This document shows positions 1 to 7,539 of a stretch of DNA of 39,157 nucleotides, piece after piece; position 1 is the stretch's first letter, and the number at the start of each line of letters is the position of its first letter. The position numbers and the translations under genes were made by a program. Source of the stretch: Oscillospiraceae bacterium (GTDB lineage: Bacteria; Bacillota; Clostridia; UBA1381; UBA9506); assembly GCA_015068615.1 (NCBI GenBank), contig SVKE01000008.1:1-39157 (forward strand). The letters are read 5' to 3'. Under the pieces are notes generated by a model. The model was not told the DNA's origin. It searched no databases and worked only from the letters and a program-made list of their open reading frames with translations.

Positions 1-60
1 TCCATCGGTGGTATGATGGTTAAGAAGATGGTCGAAGCTTACGAAAACAGCATTAAATAA
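1..60 (+). CDS. 3' end of an unidentified CDS (...SIGGMMVKKMVEAYENSIK*)
   Basis: Open frame from the window edge to TAA at 58-60, followed by a terminator hairpin. Too short to assign a family. Confidence 0.6.
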   Translation, partial: SIGGMMVKKMVEAYENSIK

Positions 61-101
61 CAAATCCTCTCACAGCTTTACGCAGATAGTGTAAGCGATA
101 T

Positions 102-141
102 AAAGGGGCTGTAAAAAAAGCGATTTTTTTACAGCCCCTTT
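102..141. terminator. Bidirectional intrinsic terminator
   Basis: Perfect inverted repeat AAAGGGGCTGTAAAAAAA-gcga-TTTTTTTACAGCCCCTTT between convergent genes. Confidence 0.85.
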
Positions 142-144
142 CTT

Positions 145-1248
145 TTATGAAAGCAAAAGCATAAAGCCTGTCAGAATCAATAAAAAGCTAAAATTATATA
201 GGGAAAACATGCCGATGTAATATCCCGTCCTGCCGGGGTTATGCCTGGTATATTCACGGAAGGTAATGAGGCTTGCCAGGGATGAAATCAGTGTGCCCAC
301 GCCGCCGATATTAACACCCACCAGCAAATCACGGTAGTTTTCGGTAAATTGCGAAAGCAGAATGGCCGTGGGAACGTTGCTGATGCATTGACAGGACAGA
401 ACGGAAAACAGCAGCGTGCTCTTAGCAAGCAGCATAGAGAAAAAATTGCGCACAAGCTCAATCCGTGCCATATTACCCGCAAAGATAAAGAAAAAGACAA
501 AGGTAAAAAGCAACGGATAGTCTACCTTTTTTAACGCCTTTCTGTCTGCAAAAAACAGGACGGCCAGGATAATGACAAGGCCAATTCCATATGGTATGCC
601 CCGGAACACAATGGCAATGGACAGGGCAAAGAGCAGAAGGTACAAAAGGGTTCGACCCGGGCTTAACGTAATCTGCACGTCATCAAGCTCTAACGGCTCA
701 GATTTGACAAAGAGCAGACAGCAAACTGTAATCAGCACCACCGACAAGATAAAGGGCGGCGCCATGATTTTTATAAATTCCAGGGTCGGAATATGAAATA
801 CCGAATACAGGTATAAATTCTGCGGGTTTCCAAAGGGCGTGAGCATGCCTCCCAGATTTGCTGCTATGTTTTGCATAATGAAGGTGAAGGCCATGTACTT
901 TTCCTTGCCTGTGCTGCTTAAAACAAGGTAACCCAACGGCAAAAAGGTGAGAAGTGCCATGTCATTTGCAATCAGCATAGAGCCGATAAAGGTAATGTAT
1001 ACCAATGCCAAAACGCTCATTCTGGCCGTTTTAAACAGCCGCACAAGCTTACGTGCCAGCATGTAAAAGAAATGAATATTTTTAAGTGCACACACCACCG
1101 CCAACACACAAAACAGGCAGGTCAGCGTTTTAAAATCAAAATACCCCAGATAGTCTTTGTCCACAGGCACGAAAAAGCACGTGACAATCGCTGCCAAAAG
1201 CGCAATGACCATCACAGTATTCTTTTTGATAAAGTTTTTTATCGCCAT
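145..1248 (-). CDS. SLC13/CitMHS-type anion (citrate/dicarboxylate-like) permease
   Basis: Polytopic protein with NIAANLGGMLTPFGNPQN motif; start at ATG 1248 (MAIKNFIKK) behind GAGGGGGCGAGGGGT is better supported than the longer 1317 start, whose extra codons run through a hairpin. Confidence 0.8.
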   Translation of the reverse strand: MAIKNFIKKNTVMVIALLAAIVTCFFVPVDKDYLGYFDFKTLTCLFCVLAVVCALKNIHFFYMLARKLVRLFKTARMSVLALVYITFIGSMLIANDMALLTFLPLGYLVLSSTGKEKYMAFTFIMQNIAANLGGMLTPFGNPQNLYLYSVFHIPTLEFIKIMAPPFILSVVLITVCCLLFVKSEPLELDDVQITLSPGRTLLYLLLFALSIAIVFRGIPYGIGLVIILAVLFFADRKALKKVDYPLLFTFVFFFIFAGNMARIELVRNFFSMLLAKSTLLFSVLSCQCISNVPTAILLSQFTENYRDLLVGVNIGGVGTLISSLASLITFREYTRHNPGRTGYYIGMFSLYNFSFLLILTGFMLLLS

Positions 1249-1274
1249 ACCCCTCGCCCCCTCATAACGCAAAA

Positions 1275-1306
1275 CAATATGGTATGCCGAACGGCATACC
1301 ATATTG
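1275..1306 (-). terminator. Hairpin between yjbQ-like gene and permease gene
   Basis: Perfect 15-bp inverted repeat CAATATGGTATGCCG-aa-CGGCATACCATATTG, short T run on the minus strand. Confidence 0.6.
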
Positions 1307-1326
1307 CAAAAAACCAACTGTCAGTT

Positions 1327-1947
1327 TTATCTCTTGAGCTGCAGATCGTAATGTACGTCATAAGCCTTTTCTTCGTCTGTATATTTACGCAGCGTGTTGA
1401 TGACTTCGCCGTTGTTCCACTTTCTGTCGCCGATGTCCTCGGTGGTACCCATAACGGTAACGTTCAGCTGTCTGCGGCGAGCGCGAACGTGATCCCAGTC
1501 GATAAAGTAGATGTGAGCAAATTCACCGCCGTCTAATACGCCGTCTTTAATGGTCATGGTTTCGCTTCTGCCAAAGAATACGCTACGCAGGTGACCATCT
1601 GTGTTCATGCTGGTGAAGTCGCCGGGCTCGTCAACGTATCTGCCGAACTGAGAATGAATCGGGCCGGGATGACGATACTGATGCTCTTCGGCAAAATCAG
1701 GAATCATCTTTCTCATGATGTCTAAAAGGTCATGCTGCAGATACTCTAAATCGAAAGAATCGATGTCATGAGAGCACTCCTGAATCATAACAGAGCAGGT
1801 GGTGTGATGAGAAGCGATGCAAACGGTACCGTTCTTAACGCCCGATGCCTCAACGATTTCCATAATCTCCTTAGATACGTCGTGGAAGGTGGGGATCCAG
1901 CCTCTGGACTGAAGCTCTAATTCCTTTTGAAATACTTTGAATTCCAT
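1327..1947 (-). CDS. YjbQ/UPF0047 family protein, long variant
   Basis: ASHHTTCSVMIQECSHDIDSFDLEYLQHDL resembles the YjbQ core (HHTTCAV...E.....D); 206 aa. Confidence 0.8.
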   Translation of the reverse strand: MEFKVFQKELELQSRGWIPTFHDVSKEIMEIVEASGVKNGTVCIASHHTTCSVMIQECSHDIDSFDLEYLQHDLLDIMRKMIPDFAEEHQYRHPGPIHSQFGRYVDEPGDFTSMNTDGHLRSVFFGRSETMTIKDGVLDGGEFAHIYFIDWDHVRARRRQLNVTVMGTTEDIGDRKWNNGEVINTLRKYTDEEKAYDVHYDLQLKR

Positions 1948-1981
1948 GTTTAGTTCCTCCTTAAAATTTAAATATAATGTG

Positions 1982-2578
1982 TTAATGGTTATTCAGCCGC
2001 TCACCCACGGCTCCGCCGGGGTGAATCACGGCAAACTGCTCGTTTTTAAAGCCCGTTTCTTCAATTAAAATGGTTTGCAGAATATGGAAGATGACCGCCA
2101 GCGCCGTTGAAGAGGTTGTGCCCTGAGAATTGTATTTGTCCGTCTCACGATTGACATGCTGCTTTAAAACGACATCCGCTCCCTGTGCCAGCGGTGATTC
2201 TAAATTCTCTGTCACGGTAATCACCTTCACGCCGTTGGTCTTGCAAATGTCTAAAATCGGCAACAGCTCCTTTGTTTTACCACCGCGGGAGGCAAACACC
2301 ATAACATCGCCCGGCTGCAAAAAGCCGGTGGCGCCATGGACGGCCTCTGCCGGAGAGATAAAGCGCGAGGGCTGCTCGATGCAGCACAAAAGATGCGAAA
2401 AATGCTGACAGATAATGCCGGAATGACCACAGCCGCAGGTGCCGATTCTATCCGCGTTCTTCAAAAGCTCTGCCGCCTCCGAAAAGGCCTGCTCGTCAAA
2501 ATGGGCCTCCATTTCCTTAATGCATTCTGCCTCGATTGTATACACCTGCTTTGCCTGCAGAAGTGATTCTTTTTTCAT
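1982..2578 (-). CDS. SIS-domain sugar-phosphate isomerase (KpsF/GutQ/PHI-like)
   Basis: GTCGCGHSGIICQHFSHLL...AVHGATGFLQPGDVMVFASRGGKTKELLPIL is a SIS fold signature; MKKESL start chosen. Confidence 0.8.
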   Translation of the reverse strand: MKKESLLQAKQVYTIEAECIKEMEAHFDEQAFSEAAELLKNADRIGTCGCGHSGIICQHFSHLLCCIEQPSRFISPAEAVHGATGFLQPGDVMVFASRGGKTKELLPILDICKTNGVKVITVTENLESPLAQGADVVLKQHVNRETDKYNSQGTTSSTALAVIFHILQTILIEETGFKNEQFAVIHPGGAVGERLNNH

Positions 2579-2591
2579 CGCCACACACCCC

Positions 2592-3290
2592 TTAATGTAA
2601 TTCATCCCATGCCTTGCGCAGATTGTAGAGCATTTCCTCTACCATCGCATAAGGATCGGCAGCCTTAATGATGCCGCTGGTGGAGCCGGTGGCCTGTGCA
2701 CCCAGCTTGATGGTGTTATACACATCCTCACCGTTGGAAATGCCGGCACCCTGCAGCACCATGATGTCAGGATTGATGTCGTTAACGGTTTTGATCGTGT
2801 CAAGCACATAGTTGCTGTCACTGGTCTGTCCGGTGCCGATGAGCTCCGTGGGCTCTGCCACAATCAGGTTCGGAGACATTTTGGCAATGGCCTTTACGTC
2901 CTCAACGGTATCAGCACAAACGATGGTGCCAAGTCCCACCTCGTCAGCCCGCGCAATGGTCTTTTTAATTTCCTCCATGGAAATGGGCTTTTCTGCATGG
3001 TTCAGCATAACGCCGACAGCACCGGCAGCCTTCACAGCCTCCGGCAGCACGCTACCCAAGCCACGACCAACCGGCAGAGAGTCCATATGCTGTGCAAATA
3101 CCAGAATTCTTTCGGTATTATCTGCTAAGAGCTGAATATCTGTGTACTGCGGAGTGACAATCACATCCACGTCATACTTCATGGCCGTTTTGTCAATCAC
3201 CTTAGCCAGCTTCAGCATTTCCTCGCCATAGAGATACGCCTTGGGACCGATTTCAAAAAAAGGAGCCTTAATTTGTAAACCCTTATACAT
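2592..3290 (-). CDS. Triosephosphate isomerase, short archaeal-like type
   Basis: VIVTPQYTDIQLL..., VGVMLNHAEKPIS, IVAEPTELIGTG, VLQGAGISNGED, ATGSTSGI motifs; 232 aa. Confidence 0.8.
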   Translation of the reverse strand: MYKGLQIKAPFFEIGPKAYLYGEEMLKLAKVIDKTAMKYDVDVIVTPQYTDIQLLADNTERILVFAQHMDSLPVGRGLGSVLPEAVKAAGAVGVMLNHAEKPISMEEIKKTIARADEVGLGTIVCADTVEDVKAIAKMSPNLIVAEPTELIGTGQTSDSNYVLDTIKTVNDINPDIMVLQGAGISNGEDVYNTIKLGAQATGSTSGIIKAADPYAMVEEMLYNLRKAWDELH

Positions 3291-3352
3291 AACAACCGAC
3301 CTTTCTAACTTGCGTTTTTGTTGTTTTTAATTTTCGTTTTATTTCGGTTTTT

Positions 3353-3381
3353 ATTATAGCATGAAGCATGGCAATTGTCAA
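3353..3381 (-). promoter_or_regulatory. SigA-type promoter of the TIM-SIS-YjbQ-permease operon
   Basis: Minus strand TTGACA-17 nt-TATAAT (3381-3376 / 3358-3353), exact consensus. Confidence 0.85.
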
Positions 3382-3430
3382 TATAAAATGATAAAATTTA
3401 CCACGAGAATATAGCATGCGCTTTATGTAT

Positions 3431-3695
3431 AAAGGGGCTGTAGCAAAATGCTACAGCCCCTTTAGGGGATGGACGAAAAATAGCGCAGATTGGACAAACT
3501 GAGTCCCGAAGGCGTACGTGGGTACGCCGAGAGGCGAAGTTTGTTCGAAGTGCAAAGCATTTTAATCTAGAAAATCGTTTTAAAACGATTTTTTACCACT
3601 CGTAATTTCATTCTTGTAATTTCTTTCCAACTACAATGTGCTAATATAGGCTTTTTGTGCTTGCACGGTCTGAGCATTTTGCTACAGTCCCTTTT
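3431..3695. repeat. MITE-like element with terminal inverted repeats
   Basis: Left end AAAGGGGCTGTAGCAAAATGC; right end GCATTTTGCTACAGTCCCTTT, inverse of left with one mismatch. Interior has several hairpins (3492-3546, 3511-3528, 3571-3592). Right-end sequence recurs at 22288 and 27983. Confidence 0.65.
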
Positions 3696-3698
3696 AAA

Positions 3699-5777
3699 TT
3701 ACGCCTTTTTTTCATAATCACATTGTTCATTATAGCAAACAATCTTTTGGGATCTGCCCGCCTTCTTCAGCAAAAGACCGCCACACTTAGGACAGCTTTC
3801 ATTTGCCACAGGCGCATCCCAAGACATAAAGTCACAGGTTGGATTATGCTCACAGCCGAAATATTTTTTCCCCCGCTGGGATTTTTTTTCTAAAATCCGG
3901 CCCTGACATTTGGGGCAGTGGGCACCGGTTTCCTTTATAATGGGCTTGGCATTCCGGCAGGCAGGAAAGCCCGGGCATGCCAAAAATTTGCCGAAGCGTC
4001 CCATTTTATACACCATGTTCCGCCCGCATTTTTCACAGATAACATCCGAAACCTCGTCTGCAATTTTTACCTTCTCCAGCTCTTTTTCTGCCTTTTCCAG
4101 ATGCTTTTCAAACGGACCATAAAAGTCACGGATAATTTTCATCCAATCTATGGCGCCGTCCTCAATGGAGTCGAGCTCCTTTTCCATATTTGCCGTAAAG
4201 GCCACATCCACAATATCTGCAAAATAAGAGCCCATAATATCCGTCACAACCTGACCCAGCTCGGTGGGAATCAGCTGTTTTTTCTCCCGGGTGACATAGC
4301 CCCGACCGGTGATGGTGGTGATGGTGGGCGCATAGGTACTGGGACGTCCAATGCCCTTTTCCTCCAACGCCTTAATGAGTGTGGCCTCGGTATAGCGCGG
4401 TGGCGGCTGAGTAAAATGCTGCGAGCTGCTGATTTTCTCTTTTGTGAGCCTATCGCCGGCAGAAAGAGGCGGCAGCTTGGCATTTTTCTCCGTATCCTCC
4501 TCGTCGGTGCCCTCCACATACAGCACCATAAAACCCTTGAACTTCATTTGACGTCCACTGGCCTTAAACTGATATTTACCGGCTTCGATATCCACATTCA
4601 CCATGTTGTATACGGCAGACTCCATCTGGCAGGCAACAAACCGCTCCCAAATGAGCTTATATAGCTTATACATATCCGGCGTCAGAGAGGCCTTGAGCAT
4701 AGCCGGCGTCAGTGATACATAGGTAGGACGGATGGCCTCGTGGGCATCCTGTGCCGTATTCTTAGTTTTATACACGCGGGCAGATGCTGGCAGAAATTCC
4801 TTGCCGTATTGCTCGCCGATATAGGCCCGTGCCTCTGTCACCGCTTCCTTTGCAATGCGCAGCGAATCTGTTCTCATATAGGTAATCAGTCCCACGGTGC
4901 CATGGCCGGGTACCGCTACGCCTTCATATAAGTTCTGAGCCGCCAGCATGGTTCTTTTAACCGTAAAGCCCAGCTTGCGCGAGGCCTCCTGCTGCAGGGT
5001 GCTGGTGATAAACGGCGGTGCGGGATTGCGTTTCTTTTCTCCGGCCTTCACCGAGGAAACCGAAAATTCCGCTTGCTCCAAATCTGCCAGAATCTGATCC
5101 ACCTCAGCCCTTGAAGAAAGCTTAATTTTTTTACCATTTCTGCCATAAAACTCTGCAGTAAAATTCGTTTTGGAGTTCTTTTCAAAAAGAGCAGCCTCTA
5201 TCAGCCAATATTCCTCGGCCTGAAAGTTCTCAATCTCCTTTTCCCTGTCACAAATCAGCTTGCAGGTCACAGATTGCACACGTCCGGCAGATAGACCCTT
5301 TTTCACCTTTTTCCACAGAATCGGGCTGATTTTATAGCCCACAATGCGGTCTAATACCCTTCGCGCCTGTTGCGCATCCACCAGGTCGCGGTCTACAACG
5401 CGCGGCTCTGTGATGGCATTTTTCACAGCGGTTTTGGTAATTTCATTAAAGGTAATGCGGCACTTTTCCTTTTCGTCAATGTCAAGGAGCTGTGCTAAAT
5501 GCCAGCTAATGGCCTCACCCTCACGGTCAGGGTCCGTTGCAAGATAAATCTTCTTGGATTCCTTGGCAGCCTTTTTCAGTTTTGCCAACAAATCGCCCTT
5601 ACCGCGAATGGTTATATATTTAGGTGCAAAATCGTTTTCTATATCAATGCCGAGCTGACTCTTCGGCAGGTCGCGCACATGACCGAACGAGGCCATAACG
5701 CTGTAGGATTTCCCCAGATATTGCTTAATGGTCTTGGCCTTAGCCGGAGACTCCACAATCACCAGATTCGATGCCAT
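3699..5777 (-). CDS. topA: DNA topoisomerase I
   Basis: MASNLVIVESPAKAKTIKQYLG, TDPDREGEAISWHL, YMRTDSLRI, C-terminal CxxC zinc-binding repeats. Confidence 0.97.
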   Translation of the reverse strand: MASNLVIVESPAKAKTIKQYLGKSYSVMASFGHVRDLPKSQLGIDIENDFAPKYITIRGKGDLLAKLKKAAKESKKIYLATDPDREGEAISWHLAQLLDIDEKEKCRITFNEITKTAVKNAITEPRVVDRDLVDAQQARRVLDRIVGYKISPILWKKVKKGLSAGRVQSVTCKLICDREKEIENFQAEEYWLIEAALFEKNSKTNFTAEFYGRNGKKIKLSSRAEVDQILADLEQAEFSVSSVKAGEKKRNPAPPFITSTLQQEASRKLGFTVKRTMLAAQNLYEGVAVPGHGTVGLITYMRTDSLRIAKEAVTEARAYIGEQYGKEFLPASARVYKTKNTAQDAHEAIRPTYVSLTPAMLKASLTPDMYKLYKLIWERFVACQMESAVYNMVNVDIEAGKYQFKASGRQMKFKGFMVLYVEGTDEEDTEKNAKLPPLSAGDRLTKEKISSSQHFTQPPPRYTEATLIKALEEKGIGRPSTYAPTITTITGRGYVTREKKQLIPTELGQVVTDIMGSYFADIVDVAFTANMEKELDSIEDGAIDWMKIIRDFYGPFEKHLEKAEKELEKVKIADEVSDVICEKCGRNMVYKMGRFGKFLACPGFPACRNAKPIIKETGAHCPKCQGRILEKKSQRGKKYFGCEHNPTCDFMSWDAPVANESCPKCGGLLLKKAGRSQKIVCYNEQCDYEKKA

Positions 5778-5821
5778 AAAATTCCTCCTTATTATAATGC
5801 CCTCCGGTCGAAAATTCGTTT

Positions 5822-7057
5822 CTATCGACTCAGGCAGAATTGCTTTCCTGGCAGAGCCTGCACCAGCCCCTTCATCTCCAGAGTGGTCAGTGCTGCAGAA
5901 AGCGTGGCCGGCGCAAGCCCGCTGGTGGTCAGCTGATCAATGTGTACCGGCACTTCAGAAAGAAGGGCGTACACAGCGTCCTCCTCCTTTGTCAGCCCCT
6001 CCGGTGCCTTGCGCGCCACAGCTTTTGGAAATACAGCATTTTTTTGCGCTGTCTTTTTATCTTTAGATTTTTTAATTTCCCTTTTCTCCGGGATTTCCGG
6101 CGTCCATGCCTCCACCTGTCCGGAAGAAGCCGGCCTGTTCTTTTCCATTACATGACCATAGAGGCCTTCGTAATGTTGAATGATATCCCGCGGTCCCAGC
6201 ACCGGAAAGGCGCCGTCTGCCAGCAATTGATTAGAGCCGACACTGCTGGCGCTGGTGATGTCGGCCGGAATGGCAAACACGTCCTTGCCCTCATCTAACG
6301 CTCGCCGTGCGGTTATGAGTGCACCGCTTACCTCCGGCGCCTCTACCACAATGCTTCCGTGCGAAAGACCGCTGATGATGCGATTTCTGATAGGAAAATG
6401 CTGTGGCAAAGAGGGCGTCCCGGGTGGGTACTCAGAGAGCACCATGCCGTTTTTGATAATTTCACGCATCAGTCCTGCGTGAGAAGGCGGCGAGGGACGG
6501 TCAACCCCACCGGCAAGCACCGCAACGGTTTTTCCTCCGCCGCGAATCGCACCCCTGTGCGCTGCTCCGTCAATGCCAAGGGCCATACCGCTGACAACTG
6601 TAATACCCTGCTCCGCCAAAATAGCAGAAAGCTTTTCTGCATTGGAAAGCCCATACCTTGAAGCCTTACGCGTGCCGACAACAGCAAGGGTCAAATGCTC
6701 ATTCAGGTTTATCCTTTCCGCGTATTTGGCATATAATACATATGGTGGGTCAGGCAGCTTAAGCAGCAGCTTGGGATACAGCTCATGCTCTTGCGTCAGT
6801 ATTTTAATCTGCTTGTCCCGACACGCATTATACACTGCCTCCGCCTTTTTTAACTCCTTATCCGAAAGAGCGGCAATGTCCGCCCGTCTAAAGACAGGAC
6901 GATCCCCTATTCTCCGGCTAAGAGCCGCCTCTATGGAGGACTTATCTGCCCGATAGATTGCCTCGGGTGTTTCAAAATAATTCAGGAGCTCGTGAATCTT
7001 TCCGGCAGTCATACCCCTCTTCAAGGACAGCCAGAGCCAGTAACGCAATTTCGCCAC
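5822..7057 (-). CDS. dprA: DNA-processing protein DprA/Smf
   Basis: VVGTRKASRYG, VSGMALGIDGAAHRGAI, SGLSHGSIVVEA, C-terminal winged-helix segment. Confidence 0.95.
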   Translation of the reverse strand: MAKLRYWLWLSLKRGMTAGKIHELLNYFETPEAIYRADKSSIEAALSRRIGDRPVFRRADIAALSDKELKKAEAVYNACRDKQIKILTQEHELYPKLLLKLPDPPYVLYAKYAERINLNEHLTLAVVGTRKASRYGLSNAEKLSAILAEQGITVVSGMALGIDGAAHRGAIRGGGKTVAVLAGGVDRPSPPSHAGLMREIIKNGMVLSEYPPGTPSLPQHFPIRNRIISGLSHGSIVVEAPEVSGALITARRALDEGKDVFAIPADITSASSVGSNQLLADGAFPVLGPRDIIQHYEGLYGHVMEKNRPASSGQVEAWTPEIPEKREIKKSKDKKTAQKNAVFPKAVARKAPEGLTKEEDAVYALLSEVPVHIDQLTTSGLAPATLSAALTTLEMKGLVQALPGKQFCLSR

Positions 7058-7220
7058 GGTGTCATTAATTCCTTCCTTATATTATACGACTACTCATATT
7101 ACACTACTACAAATCCGAAAAATTGTAAAGAAATTTTTTATCAATCTCCAAAATTACAATCAAACGAATGTATTTTAGCTGTTTCCTCCACTTTTCTTCC
7201 CTTTTACATAAAAAAAACTG

Positions 7221-7249
7221 TTGAATCTTACTTCCATGTATGATATAAT
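7221..7249 (+). promoter_or_regulatory. SigA-type promoter of the SRP RNA gene
   Basis: TTGAAT (7221-7226)-17 nt-TATAAT (7244-7249). Confidence 0.8.
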
Positions 7250-7301
7250 ATTATCGCGGAGATTCTTCCGCAATAGTATTAGCGTTCAGCGCGCAAGCGT
7301 T

Positions 7302-7404
7302 GTCGGCCGGGTCCTGCGCAATCTGAGCCTGTGAACCTCGTCAGGTGGGGAACCAAGCAGCGATAAGCGGTGTCTTGGATGTGATGCAGGATCACCCGGT
7401 GTGA
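7302..7404 (+). ncRNA. ffs: Signal recognition particle RNA (4.5S-like core)
   Basis: CCTGTGAACCTCGTCAGGTGGGGAACCAAGCAGCGATAAGCGG...GATGCAGGATCACCCGG; GGAA tetraloop at 7349-7352, outer stem CCGGG(7307)/CCCGG(7399); directly before dnaX. Ends approximate. Confidence 0.88.
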
Positions 7405-7447
7405 AAACACAAAAGGATGGCTAAATGGCCGAAATCCTTATGATAAA

Positions 7448-7470
7448 TCCGCCCATGGTGCGGGTTTTTT
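7448..7470 (+). terminator. Terminator of SRP RNA transcript
   Basis: CCGCCCATGGTGCGGG hairpin followed by TTTTTT. Confidence 0.65.
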
Positions 7471-7539
7471 CGTATCAGCATAAAGTCAAAAGCAGCAGCT
7501 GTATAAAAACCGCTCGCTGCCTGCTAGGAGGTGTGTGCT

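Noticed and set aside
1-60. Naming the truncated first CDS
   Set aside because: Nineteen residues match no family I can defend.
145-1317. Upstream permease start at 1317 (MVFCNMVCRSAYHIVLRYEGARG...)
   Set aside because: The extra 23 codons read through a perfect hairpin and RBS; ATG 1248 is better supported.
1072-1536. Long antisense ORFs (e.g. 1072-1536 +, 3918-4664 +, 7659-8198 -, 28917-29534 +)
   Set aside because: All lie opposite well-supported genes (permease/yjbQ, topA, dnaX, malQ) and show no recognisable protein motifs.
3431-3695. CRISPR or tandem repeat array interpretation of the repeat-rich intergenic region
   Set aside because: No regularly spaced direct repeats; the structure is inverted repeats and hairpins.
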